Source of the DNA: Prunus persica
Taxonomy: Eukaryota > Streptophyta > Magnoliopsida > Rosales > Rosaceae
Direction: 5' to 3'
Length of the DNA stretch: 64,000 nt
NCBI RefSeq assembly: GCF_000346465.2
Contig: NC_034009.1
Coordinates: 7,821,921 to 7,885,920 of the forward strand
Below the pieces are notes generated by a model, which did no database searches, was not told the origin of the DNA, and saw nothing but the letters and a program-made list of their open reading frames with translations. This document shows positions 33,355 to 45,285 of the stretch, piece by piece; position 1 is the first letter of the stretch, and each line of letters begins with the position of its first letter. The translations under genes were made by a program, and so were the position numbers.

Positions 33355-35628
33355 TTAATGCTTCCAATATTCATTGTCCCTCCTGGTGTTCCTGAATGCG
33401 CAGCATCCAACAGAGTACACAACAATGAGGAAGATCAAGAATACAATGTTGACGACAGCCGTCTTCTTCCAGTTACTTTTTATGTTGTCCAGCAGTCCAG
33501 CCTTGCATGACTGGCAGTTGAAGCACAGAACCCTTGCATCATTCGCCCATGTGTTGCAGTCGGGGTTGGAAGAGCTGGTGTTACCGTTGTTGTTCCAGTT
33601 AGTCGGGCTCACATAGGTAAATCCACAATCATCTGATGGCTTACAGCAACCGGCCTGGAGAACAGTAAACACGTTAGAAGACTTGTTCAATCCGAGAAGA
33701 TGGCAAACAAAATAAAGTGAAAATATAAGACATTGTCTTAAACTCAAGGCAATCTAAACTGCCAGCACGGGCACCAACACAGACACTTAAATTCTATTCT
33801 TTTCAAGATATGCAAAGCTAAAAAGATACAAAACTGAAACAAATTTCGAGAGTAATTTCTCCCAGGGAAATTTGAAAACGTCCTTGTCCAAACGTAGCGT
33901 ATAAGAACATCATTACAATCACCAAATGGAAACTAGAATACCAAAATGCCCCTCCTTATTATGGGATATTAGAATATTGAAAAGGAAAGGTCCAAATTTC
34001 TTCGCATGTCAACATGTGGAGGGAGGCGGGTAGGTAGGCCATCCTTTTAGCGCAATTTGTTTCGAAAAGTGATTATTCTTTTCTTTGAGGACCAACAATA
34101 AGCAATTTCAAAAAAAGCAGGATACTCATGGGTCATGAAGAATAAGAACAGATACCAAGTAATGAAATGATATCATTAGTCCTCGGAATACCAAGTCAAT
34201 GCATAGCATCACGAATTAAAGCTGGCACTTTAACATACACAATTATACAACAAAGAGGGGATATTCACGTTCCCCAAATGTCTACAATACAAAGAGCAAT
34301 CCCCTACCACAAAATGGCTACTAAAAAATAGTCTTTAAGTTGGGAATTGGTTTGTCTAAAGAATCAATTGTGCACAGTAATTAGTACAAACACTTTTAAA
34401 AGTATAATAATTTTTTAATTAAATAATAAATCTACTAGTTTAGCCTCTGTAAATATAATAGACTTCATTTCAAAAAGGGGAACTTGCAAAGCATACAAAA
34501 GTTGCAGATTCAATCATCCAAATGGAGGACGAACCAGAAAAGAATACAGCCTTTTTATCCTTTAGTTGAAAGCTTGTAAAGATGGCCTTGTAACAAAACT
34601 AATTATCTTTAAATTACTACTTTCAATGAGAATAAAGTGCAAAAATAAAAAGCCAAACAAACAACCAGACAACTATCCAAAATTCGAATTGGAAAGTGAA
34701 AAAGTCAGAACTCCAACACCAACAGGGCAAAAAAAAAGAATGTAATCCAAACAAGTTGAAACCAAATTTGAACCCAAATCAATTTAATGTAATATCATCA
34801 TGCCCAGATCATTTCCTAACAACCCCATAATTCAGATCTCAAAGGAGGCATACGCAGGAGCAAATATTAGCAAAACCCAAATCAAACCAGACAAATTAGC
34901 CATGACCCACATTCAGAATCGACATTCCAACTTAAAATCAAACACATCCAAGACTGAAAACAAAACAGGCATGAAAAGTTTACAAACCCAAATTCAGAGA
35001 CTAAGAACTAAGCCCAGAAATTGAACCAAAATTCCAGATCTCGACCAAGCACAAACCAAAGCTCAAGACGTACCCAAAGCCAAATTGAAAAAAAATTAAC
35101 AAAACCCATGAATGTTGTTCATACCTGAAGCGCAGACAAGTTCTCCTTATACAACTCCGAGATGGTATCGTTGACATACTTGTCCTGAAACGTAGAGCAG
35201 ACCTTGCTATCAATAAGGCAACTCTTGATCTTATTCCAGTTCTTGGTGCTGCTGACCCTCTTCTGCAGCCAGTTAGAATAGTCCCCAAGCCTGTACTCCT
35301 TGTACCCTTTATCGGAAAGCACTTTGCCGGCGCCTTTGTTGGTGACGGCGAAGGCGAAGATGGTGAAAGCGAAGAGGACGACGATGAGGAGGAACATGAC
35401 GAGGAGGTAGACCCAGAGGAGCCACGAGACTCTGCAGCAGGCGCCGATGAGGCCGGCGAGCGAGACCAGCATGAGGAAAACGCCGAGAATGATGACGGGC
35501 TTGTCCAGAAACTTCTCGCACTCGGTGCTGCCTTGCTTGCTCAGCCACACTCCGGCTACGACGATCGGGATTGAGAGGAGGAAGGTGATGAAGTTGAGAA
35601 GCCCGACGAGGTTGTTGCTGATCTTCAT
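33355..35628 (-). CDS. Tetraspanin 1 of cluster (TET8/TET9-like)
   Basis: A four-pass membrane scaffold protein; plant TET8/9 relatives sit in the plasma membrane and mark extracellular vesicles. Two exons, 35125-35628 and 33355-33654, joined by a GT-AG intron of 1470 bp, give 804 nt, or 267 aa. It starts MKISNNLVGLLNFITFLLSI. Membrane segments are near residues 8-30, 44-66, 74-98 and 233-253. The large extracellular loop carries the plant tetraspanin GCCKP motif (exon 2 start, AGCCKPSDDCGFTY) and further paired cysteines (LCFNCQSCKAG). The C-terminus is RRDNEYWKH. It is the first of three paralogues in the same orientation; this copy is the least AT-rich in exon 1 and looks complete. Confidence 0.93.
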
Positions 35629-35756
35629 TGTGAAGGGAGGCTAAAATCACAAAACCCAATTCACAAAAATCGAACTTGAGAGAGATGAAGAAGGGCAAAG
35701 GAGAACGAGGAATTGTTGTTGTGAGGATTGAGAAGGAGAAGGGGGACGGTGTGGTG

Positions 35757-35802
35757 TTTTATATCGTGGGTTTTACGGAAGCGTATCGGAGATTAAACCG
35801 TG
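35757..35802 (-). promoter_or_regulatory. Core promoter block of tetraspanin 1
   Basis: On the minus strand a TATA box GATATAAAA (35757-35765) lies 129 bp before the ATG. Just upstream is a block containing TAATCTCCGA and CCGTAAAACCCAC. Related blocks lie before the other two tetraspanin genes. Confidence 0.65.
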
Positions 35803-37955
35803 TGCGCGTGGATATCCAATACGGAGCTCTTTTTCTTTTCTGATTCGGAATAAATTTTCGTATTTTGTCAAGGTAAATTTCACTCGGACTCACACCGTCA
35901 AATCCCACACGAAATTGATCGCAGTTAGATACTCTTCCTTCCCAGTGCCCACATCCAACACTTCAAATTAAAATATTTTTATTTATTTATTTTGATCCAA
36001 TATTTTAGCCAATACTCTAAATAAAGCCCACTTTTTTTCATTATTTAACTTTGGATTAACTACATAAAATCTTCAAAATTTGGGAGGTCATTTCAAATTA
36101 GAACATGAACTTGTAAGGTCCTACAAATTGGTACATGAACTTACGAAAACTATACAAATGCGGCCTTACGTTACCCAAAATATTCGTACGTTTGTTAAAT
36201 GTTGATGTGTAAAACAAGTGTCCTTTTCTTTTGTGTTTATGCATAGTCCACATGGACCAAAATAATAATCAAAATTGTTTTTCTTTAAAATAATTTAAAT
36301 TAAATATATAAAATGATAAAATAACATAAAATTGAAAAAAAAATGTTAATTTATACAAAAAAAAGCCTACCCATCCCCTCACTGCATTTTCATCTTCCAA
36401 ACATCTATATTTAGGCCCCGTTTGGTTCACGGAATGGATTTGAGGGGAAATCATTTCCCATGTCATTTACCAAGGAATAAGAATGAAAGATTCATTTTCC
36501 ACGTTTGGTAATGTCGGGAAAGTAACTGAGAGATTTCACTTTGTTTCCTTTCCCATGTTTGTTTTGAGTACGAATGGAAAACAAAGTTTGTATAATTTTT
36601 CAATTATACCCATATTAAATTAAATAAAAAAAGAATGCATTTAATGATACGTTGTAATTATAAATTGGTCATAGGAACAAAATAGTCATGAAAATTGTGC
36701 ATTGAATGTTGGCTAGTTTTCCCAAACTTTCCAACGAGGAGGGAAAACAAAACCCAAGTTAAGAGGAGGGCTTCACTTTCCCCCCTACTTTCTCATGTGT
36801 CAGGCAACCATTTCCCATGCCTGGACTTACCAAACATGGGAAAGCAATTGAATTTCCATTCCCAAGCCTCATTTTCCATGAACCAAACAGGGAGCTCCTC
36901 ATTCCCACCAGAAAAACTTGTGTGGAACGGAGATAACCATGTTTTGCTTTCCCCAACTAAGCACAAACTGCCACATGAAATAGTTATCACGCTTTTCACA
37001 CAAGTGTTTCTCCCTTATGCTCTTGTATCATGCTCGAATTAGATTTGTCTATCTCTCGTATGATGAAGCTTGGTCAAACCACCCCCGCCTCCAAAGTCAA
37101 GGGCTTGGAGTTTTGGGGCTTGTCGAATATGTGTTGTACATATGACAATGAGAGAGAGAGGAAAGGGAAGGAGATGTAGATGAAGTTGGTGCCAACAATA
37201 TTGCAAGTGATTTAAACATGATATTGATGGTAGTGTGGTTGGGTTTACGGAGGAGGATGGGCTAGGTTTTGGGTTGGGCAATTTTGATAAGTTTTTGGGG
37301 AAGAGAGATAGATGAGTTGCCTGTGAGATGTGGTTCAAGATAGGGGTTAGGGAGGTTGGGATAAGGGTGGGGTTGGTGATTGTTGGGGATGGTGGGGATA
37401 GGTAGGGATTAATGGTAGTGGCCTATTTTAGAAATGGTCCTACGAGACGGTGGATTGAATCTTGGTTGTGCCTCTCTCATAAAGTACTTAAACTCTAACC
37501 CTTAAACAAATTTAAAAAACAACTCTTCAATTATTATCATCTTTGCACAAGCAGTTCTCTCCTTGCTAAATGCATGTGTAACTAGGCCTCCTTTGTTCTC
37601 AAATGAAATAACTTTTTTTTTTGTTATCCTCTTTCAATGGAGAACCCCTTTGCATTGGACCTTCAAATGTTTCATTAAAGTAAATGTGCATTAGACCTAC
37701 ATCACTACCCGGTCGAATTGGTTCTTTGGTCAAATGCTTCCAAACATCATATGGTTTCCTAACAGGTTGTCTTTTAGAAGGAAGTGGATGGACATTAGTT
37801 GATCCCCCTTGTACTATTTTTGTTTGTGCATTATTAGGAGAAGTCTCACTTGGGGTGAGAGGTGTGTTAATGGTAGATGCGAACTACCTCCCACACTAGA
37901 CATTTTGAAGCCTACAACAAAACTGACCTAAAATACCTCCCACCTAATCCACAAC
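35803..37955. other. Spacer with one probable MITE
   Basis: The stretch 36414-36893 has inverted ends sharing GTTTGGTTCAYGGAA and CCAAACAGGG, consistent with a MITE, but no target duplication was found. At 37690-37900 the minus strand has a short KRQPVRKPYDVWKHLTKEP reading that faintly resembles the start of a hAT BED finger; too weak to call. No host gene seen. Confidence 0.4.
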
Positions 37956-38857
37956 CAAGGTCTAAAATATTGAGAGTTTCGGAAATATCAGGGTCTAAAA
38001 ACATAGAAATATCGATGGATATATCGGAAATTATCGATATCAGTAAAAATTAAATAAAAACCATAGAAATTGTAAGAAAAACTTGAAAATTTTGATTGAA
38101 ACTTTAGAGGATGTTTATTTAGTCAATTATCTATTATTTTATCCCAAAAAATTGGAATGAAACGCATTGCATAGTGGGTTTGACTGATTTAAGTTAATTA
38201 TATAGCGAGCTAACAAACATTGTGAGTGTATAATATATAGTAATTAATGAAAGAAGATTAAACACACCATAATCATTTACGTATAATGATTACTACAATT
38301 TTTTACACTTTATAAATTGCATGGTAAGATAAATGAGTGATTTAGTACCACATAGAGTTCCTATGAGATTCAAAATTTTCATTGTCTTCATTCTATGTAT
38401 AGAGTACGTGTACTTTGAAAAGTAGTCATCAAATGATAAATCCCCAAAATAGTTTTGTATTTAATTGTTAACATGCCACCCAAAATAAATTGGGTCTCGA
38501 ATTCTTTCCATAAGCAGTGTGGTGGATAAGGCTTTGGAGGAAGAATAGAAGTGGCAGGGGGGTTTGAATCCCCCTATGAGCGTGCATAAGCCATTTCAAA
38601 TTAATTTTTTTTTCTATTCCATGTCCATGTCGATATTATCAATATTATCGCAATATATTGACCAAATGCTTATGATAATTGGAGAATATTATCGGTGCCA
38701 AAATTTCCGTGATATTTCTACGATATTATTGATAATTATACGATAATTACACAAATATGTTCCAAAATATCCCCTTCTCCAAAAATGATAATATCCTCGA
38801 TATTTTGGCAATATTATTCTCAATATTTTGGTGATATTATCGATATTTTAGTCATTG
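37956..38857. mobile_element. hAT-type element, 902 bp, with ATATCG-rich subtermini
   Basis: The inverted ends CAAGGTCTAAAATAT and ATATTTTAGTCATTG (reverse complement CAATGACTAAAATAT) are flanked by the 8-bp duplication TCCACAAC (37948-37955 and 38858-38865). Both subterminal 200-bp zones are crowded with GATATT / AATATCG / TATCGATA words in mirrored orientation. A tRNA-like SINE head (TGGTGGATAAGGCTT with GGTTTGAATCCC at about 38520-38575) sits inside it. There is no transposase frame. Confidence 0.82.
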
Positions 38858-39501
38858 TCCACAACTGAACACATAACACGGCAATAGCGGCAAAGATTCA
38901 ACAACTACACACAACAGCAGCAGCAACAAGTAACTGAATCAACAAGTGTGCAGCACACTATCCTTTAAGCAAGTACAACAAAGAAATCAAATTCCTTCTC
39001 CAAATGTGCAGCACACTACCTCACTATAGTTAAATAACATTTAGATAAAATTGAAACCAAAATCAGAAAACATTTAGATAACATTCTTAGATATAATTGA
39101 ACCCAGAATCCAGAAAAACCAAAACCAAAATCAGAACATGAAGTTAAATAACAATCTAACATATAATTAATGCAAAAGTCAGAAAGCAGATTGGAGAGTT
39201 ACAAAAATACCTCATTGCAATCTCTTCCTTTTCAATGATAAATGAGGGTTGACTTGAGATAAGAGTTGGGAGATAAGAGATGGCTCGATGAGAGAGATGA
39301 AAGGCGACGACGATGGAAGAGGTGACGGGGAGGGAATAGACGGAGCAAATTACAAGAAAAATGATGAGGTTTTGTTCAAGTCACTAGAGGAAAGAGGCGG
39401 AGAAAATTAGGGTTAAGTCAAGAGCGACATGGGAAGAAATTCTCTGTGATGCGTTCTATAGGTTCTACACCAACAACGAATAAAAACTGGACACGTGTAC
39501 C
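38858..39501. other. Spacer, nothing recognised
   Basis: A-rich sequence with partly repeated words (GTGCAGCACACTA twice near 38949 and 39006, AACATTTAGATAA around 39029 and 39069). Confidence 0.5.
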
Positions 39502-39999
39502 CAGTGGCGGATCCAGAAATTTTTTAGCGGATGTGCAAAATTGATTAAGTATGAAAAATAGTTTTTCGGAATAATCATTTTTTCAAGATAATTTTTGGCA
39601 GCTTTTATTCCTTACACATTAAATAAGAAAACTTGATTTTATGGGATTTTAGTATGAAGTATATATTGACTTAATGAGCCATCATTTTTAGCCTAAATCG
39701 TATTTTGCACTAAAACCTATTTTTCATATTTTGATTTGATAGGAATTTGATTTTCTAGTATTTTTATTTGAATCCAAATGGGGGGTACTTCCTTATTTAC
39801 ATTGTAAACTTAAGTAAATAGAGTAATATAAAAATAAATTAAAGTAAAATGACAAAGACATTTACTTAAATGTTGAAAATGGAAATAAAGTAATCTGTAC
39901 ACCAGTTGAGCAAAGGGGTAGTTTGAAGCACCTACAATGGTTTTTCCGGCGAGGAGATGTGCAAGTGCACCTCCTTGCGCCTATGTAGATCCGCTAGTG
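39502..39999 (-). mobile_element. hAT-type element B, 498 bp, 8-bp TSD
   Basis: Same family as 13118-13614 in the opposite orientation. The ends CAGTGGCGGATC and GATCCGCTAGTG are flanked by a perfect 8-bp duplication CGTGTACC (39494-39501 and 40000-40007). Noncoding. Similarity to copy A extends over the full length. Confidence 0.9.
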
Positions 40000-40007
40000 C
40001 GTGTACC

Positions 40008-41174
40008 AAACCATATACCCCTGGTTTGGTTCGGGTTCAAACCGATGACCAAACAAATTTTTTTTTTTAAAAACAAAACCCAACCCAAACTGTCGATTAA
40101 GTTCGACGGTTTTTCGGGTTGTAGGTTACTGTATGGTCTTCATTGCGTAGGGGCCTACAACAAGAAGGTCAACTATGTCACTCTAAATTGGGAGAACAGA
40201 AGGTTTAAAGGGGTTCAAATACATCCAAATATTTGGGCTTGAGCTTATTTTCCCTTCAAATGGTTGAGCGAAAATTGTGCATCAACAATTATTCTGTACT
40301 TTAGTTAGAGATATCTTCATTATTACGAACTCCTCTCTTTCAAAGAGAATGATAAATTCGCTAATGACTTCTGAAATTACATCACATCATATTGATAAAC
40401 TCGCAATAACAAAAGTAAAACGTTGCTTAATTAGGTTTTTTTTCTTTCTCCTATTTAGCTTTAGCTTTTGATACAGATTTTCCGTCTCTGCCGTTGTGCG
40501 GTGGATTTGTATTGCAGGGTTTGAGTACATGTGCTTCTAATTGTTGAATCATAGATTTTAGTTATTTTTGGGTTGTATGTGATTCTCTCCAAATCAATTC
40601 AACATATTGTTGCATTTGGTCATTTAATAAAATTTACCTATATTCAACACATTGTTGCTTTATACTTTTATTTTATTTATCAATAAATATTTTTCAATAA
40701 AAACTACCGCTTATTCTAAAAATAAAATATGAAAAAAAGTAAAACGCTGCTGACACAAGTGTGCTTCAAGCACAAGAATCAATCTTCACAACTTAATTAA
40801 TGATGAGTAATTCCTAGGAAATTACATAAATGGTTTGACATTTCCACGCGAGACTGCAAAAGTTCAGCGATGAATAAAATGCGCATATTTTTCAATGAAT
40901 TCTAAAGTTGCTCTGGAAAATTTTTACACGAACAAAAACTTGGTACAAACAAAGCCCTAATTTGTATTTGACATAAAAAATTTAATTAATAAATAAATAA
41001 AACAAAAATGAGTGATTAATAATAGCGATGATTTTAGTTACAGGAGGGAAAACAACAACAACAAAAAGTGTACCAGAGGAAGTTTCCAAGCTTAGGATGG
41101 CTTCCAATCCAAAAATAAGTAGTCATCAGGACCAGCGGTTGCTAATAAGAGGAAGATGAAAGAGTTTCTTTTTA
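40008..41174. other. Spacer, nothing recognised
   Basis: AT-rich; T-runs near 40057 and 40437. No open frame with family resemblance. It includes the 3' flank of tetraspanin 2. Confidence 0.5.
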
Positions 41175-42503
41175 TCATTGCCTCCAATAGTCAGGTTTCT
41201 TCCTGCTTTCTTTGAAAGCGCAGCATCCAACACTGTAGATAACCGAGAGGAACCCTATCAATGCAAATTTGAAAAAGTGAGCCTTCCTCCATGCAATTAT
41301 CAGCTGTTCCAGAATTCCAGCCCTGCAAGAATTGCAGTCGAAGCACTTGACCTTTGGGTTGTTGTCCCATGCTTTACAGTCAGAGTTGGAAGAAGCATTC
41401 TTTGTCTTATTCCACACGGTGGGACTCTGATAGGTAAATTCACACTCAGCTAATGGCTTGCAGCAACCAGACTGCAAAATAATATCAAACACATTTTAAT
41501 CTGTTCACCCCAAGTTCAAAATCCGAATTTGAATTCTGAACTAAGTGTGTAACAACATAAACTTTTATCATAGTCACGGGAGGGGGCACCAAAACATATA
41601 GTATAAAGCTTTCAAGAGTTCTAGATTGAAATGAGTCGTTCTCTTTCAACAATGTAATCCAGTTTTACTACTATGTTCGTATTGGAATGCATTTTTTACT
41701 AGTACTATTGATTAGTGATGAGAGCACCATAGGGGTACGTAATTATAGCAAGTGTAGGTTACTCTTTTTTCTTCTTCTTTTTGGCAAGCGATAGTCTAAA
41801 CTAAACTATAAGGGAGGAGGATTTCTCACGCGTAAGAACTCTATAAGTCACCAAAAAGAATGTTTTACTTGATATAATCTCTCCGTCTAATTAATAACTT
41901 GTAGGATGATTTAAGACTAGTAGAGACACCAATGACATGCCAACAGTCCAAAAATAAAGAAAGACCTGAAAAAAAAAAATGTAAATATTCCAAAATGTGT
42001 ACCATAACGGGGTTCAACTCCTTCATATTGAACTCCTTGAGTGCAGTGTCATTCTTGGGCATCTCAGAGCAGGCATCGCCAACAACGAGACAATTCTTGA
42101 CCGTGTCCCAGCTCTTTCCCTGAACCCTATTCTGCAACCACTCCGAGTAGCCGCTAAGCTTGTACTCCTTCAACTCTGTCCCGGGAAGCCTAGTTCCGCC
42201 GCCTGAATTCCACACGACAACCAAGGCTATGCCGTAGACGATGAAGAGGGAGATGATGAGGAGAAGCATAGCAAAGAGGTAGATCCATAGGACCCAAGAG
42301 ACCCGACAGCATGCGCCGATTATGCCCACGACGGACATCGCCATGATCATCACACCCAATATGAGGACGGGCTTCCTGAACAACTCGAAGCACTCCCCAC
42401 CGCCATGTACCCTGTTCATCTGTACCCCGACTACGACGATTGGAATCGATATCAGGAAGGTGAGAATGTTGAGAAGACCCAACAGGTTGTTTGGTAGGTT
42501 CAT
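41175..42503 (-). CDS. Tetraspanin 2 of cluster (TET8/TET9-like)
   Basis: Exons 42003-42503 and 41175-41471 with a 531-bp GT-AG intron, 798 nt in all, give 265 aa. It starts MNLPNNLLGLLNILTFLISI. There are four membrane segments, with an ACCRVSWVLWIYL turn between the second and third. The extracellular loop has YSEWLQNRV, then SGCCKPLAECEFTYQSPTVW at the exon 2 start, and CFDCNSCRAGIL. The C-terminal tail is KESRKKPDYWRQ. The intron position is identical to tetraspanin 1 and 3 (just before the GCC motif), confirming tandem duplication. No lesion seen. The ligand or partner is unknown. Confidence 0.93.
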
Positions 42504-42660
42504 TTTGAAATAACTTTTTTATCCGAGACCCAAACTCCTCAAACGAGAGAGATTTAAGCCTCAGATATATAGATTATTGATCAAAATGTTTAAATGAAGA
42601 TGAAGACGATGGAGAGGAAGAAGAAGCAACACCAAAACAATGATTGTAGGATGCGGTTGA

Positions 42661-42705
42661 TTTTATATTGTGGATTCCAAGAAAAGTTCTCGGAGATTAT
42701 ATAGT
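42661..42705 (-). promoter_or_regulatory. Core promoter block of tetraspanin 2
   Basis: A TATA box AATATAAAA on the minus strand (42661-42669) lies 158 bp before the ATG. It is preceded upstream by a block with TATAATCTCCGAGAACTT, shared with tetraspanin 3. Confidence 0.7.
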
Positions 42706-43596
42706 GCAACCGTACATATTTCCATGGGGGAGAATACATAATTGTCTAAATACACGTTTTAAATTGATGGTGTAAGAATCTTAACTTTCATATATAGTAA
42801 ACATGATGGAAAGTATTTATCCAAGACTAAAAACCCCTCACGTATACATCGGAAAGGAGTAGGAGGAGAAAAAGAGGGTATTCAAATCCGCCCAAACCGA
42901 TCAGTCCAATTTTGGTTAGTTTCAATCATTTGGCTCTGCCTGGTTTTTTTTGTGAAAAGTTTCCACCTGCCTGACTAAAGAAACGAACTAATAACAGCTT
43001 CATCAATCAAAACCCACCAAAGCCTGAAACTCAAAGGATCCTTCTTATTTCCCTCTATGGCAATTCTATGTTTTCTTTGTATTTTCAAATCCAAAAACAC
43101 TTCTTTCCACCTTATTAGTATAGTTTTTATTTATGAGGTCTTGATGTGTTAGTTCTTTTAACCCTTTGGATTGTATTTTAATGAGGTCCAATCTTTTGTT
43201 TAAACTGAAGTAAATCCGAATAGAGAAATAAATAAATAAATAAAGTATGCGAGTAGGTACTCGGTTCTTTTTTGTTTTTGTTTTTTTGGACAATAGCGAT
43301 ATTATGAGATGGGGGAATTGAACATATGAGTTCAATTGTAGAGGTAACTGCTCTTAACCACTTGAATTGTAAGCCCCTTGTAGGACATGGATTTTAGTAA
43401 CAAAATTTGTCAAAGCTTCCAATTGCAAAATTAGTGGATCAATAAGACTGCGAATTGATTAGTAATAAATAAGAGGAAGATGGAAGATGTTGGGTAGCTC
43501 CCAATCCTACATTGAAACAGTATTGATCTACATGATGATCATCTCATGCGTACAATTAATTAAAACTTCTCACTGCATGCATGCGTCCATTAATGG
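42706..43596. other. Spacer with a SINE-like fragment
   Basis: On the minus strand 43288-43380 has a tRNA-like head: TTCAAGTGGTTAAGAGC as A box and GTTCAATTCCCCC as B box. No other feature. Confidence 0.45.
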
Positions 43597-45097
43597 TCAG
43601 AATTTCTCTCTGGTGTTTTTGAATGCGCAGCATGCAACAGCGTACACCAAACAGAGGAAGCCAAGCATTAGGGTTCTGAAAAGGTGCATCGCCTTCCAAG
43701 AAATTATCAGTTGTTCCAGCATTCCAGCCTTGCAAGACTCGCAGTTGAAGCACAGAACCTTTCGGTCGTTGTCCCATGCTTTGCAGTCAGGGTTGGAAGA
43801 AGCACTGTTATTCTTCTTCTTCCACACGATAGGGGTCTCATAGCTAAATCCACACTCAACTGATGGCATACAACAACTAGACTGCAAATCAACATAAACA
43901 CATAATTAAAGATCCCTGTTAAATCCGATCGCGAAGACCGCAAACATTATATAAATTGGAAATTGTAGTCAATATTTTCAAACCCATATACACTATAACA
44001 GTAGTGCATACTTAAGCAAAGTGTCTACCATTAAAACTTTATATGCGTTTAGCACACAAATTCAAATCCCTTCCCTATTAGATTAATTTAAAATAGTTTA
44101 CGCTATCACTTCCCTAAAAATAATATAAAAAGACCATTTCGCCCTTATATTTAACAGAATGTACAACATGTTCAACAATGCCATCAAAAGTGGAGTTGAA
44201 GAACCACAACATCCATTTTGGAATTGAAGTACCAAAATGCAAATCGAACTATAATTCAGGACTATTTACTCCTAAAACCCCTAATATCTAATATGACGTT
44301 TTTACTAACACTCCAAAAAAGTCATCATACATCCCTTCTATATAAGTTCAATGAATTAATGATGAGCCATGAATAGTGCATGATAAGTTTTTAAATATGG
44401 TAATACATAGTAATTCTCCATTTCTAACTAACTAGGGTTATTTTCATTCAAAGCACTCTAAAACCACCCAAAATAAGTTTCATGTGAAGCGAAGAGTTAG
44501 AGCTGTGCCAGCTCAAAAAATTAATTTGTATACCCAAAAAATAATAAAACCATAATTAGCAATATATTAAACTTGTATATATATGCTTACCAGAACTGGT
44601 GCCAATTCCTCTTTGTTGAAATCCCGGAGGGAAGTGCCATTTCCGGGCATCAAACTAGGGCAGTAATCGCCAAGAATGAGACAGTGCTTGATCTTCTTCC
44701 AATTCTTTTCGTCTTGAACCCTCATCTGTATCCACTCGGAGTATCGATTAAGCTTAAACTCCTTGTGCCCCGTACCAAGAATCTCCGTTCCACCACCTGG
44801 TTTCCAAGTGACGAAGAAGGCGAAAATCCACATGCAGAAGTAGGCGAACAGGACGAGGAACATGATGGCCAGGTACGTCCATAGGATCCAAGGGACCCGG
44901 CAACACCCCCCGATTATGCCGAAGATTGACATCACCATGACGAAAACGCCGACTACAAGGAAGGGCTTCCTAAAAAGGTCGAGGCACTCTCCTCCGCTGT
45001 TTGTCTTGTTCGCAATTATCCCGAAATAGACGATTGGAATCGATACGAGGAAGATGAGGATGTTGAGAAGACCCAACAGGTTGTTGCTTATCTTCAT
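43597..45097 (-). CDS. Tetraspanin 3 of cluster (TET8/TET9-like), short tail
   Basis: Exons 44591-45097 and 43597-43881, intron 709 bp, 792 nt in all, 263 aa. I chose the second Met (MKISNNLLGLLNILIFLVSI, 45097) over one six codons upstream because it aligns with both paralogues. Four membrane segments are present. The loop contains YSEWIQMRVQDEKNW, SSCCMPSVECGFSYETPIVW (the usual GCCK is SCCM here) and CFNCESCKAGMLEQL. The protein ends KNTREKF, lacking the YW-containing tail seen in the other two copies, so a C-terminal sorting or palmitoylation context may differ. No frameshift was found upstream. Probably functional but more diverged. Confidence 0.9.
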
Positions 45098-45239
45098 CCT
45101 GAGAATTACTTTCAATCTTTATCAGAGACCCACACTCACCAAGCCTGCAGAGAGATTGAGCCTCCCACAGATCGAGCCAATTGAAAGAACAAAGAAGTTG
45201 AAGCAAAACAACAAAAGATTTATTGTCGGATGTGGTTAA

Positions 45240-45285
45240 TTTATATTGTGGATTTCACGAAAGGTTCTCGGAGATTATACCGTGT
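45240..45285 (-). promoter_or_regulatory. Core promoter block of tetraspanin 3
   Basis: TATA box AATATAAA on the minus strand (45240-45247), 143 bp before the ATG, with upstream CGGTATAATCTCCGAGAACC matching the tetraspanin 2 block. Confidence 0.7.

Noticed and set aside
35309..35698. 129-codon minus-strand frame rich in Arg/His
   Set aside because: Alternative frame of tetraspanin 1 exon 1, whose real frame has clear membrane segments and motifs.
37684..37899. hAT transposase BED-finger fragment on the minus strand
   Set aside because: A RKPYDVWKHLTKEP-like stretch is suggestive, but no zinc-binding Cys/His follow and stops interrupt the frame.
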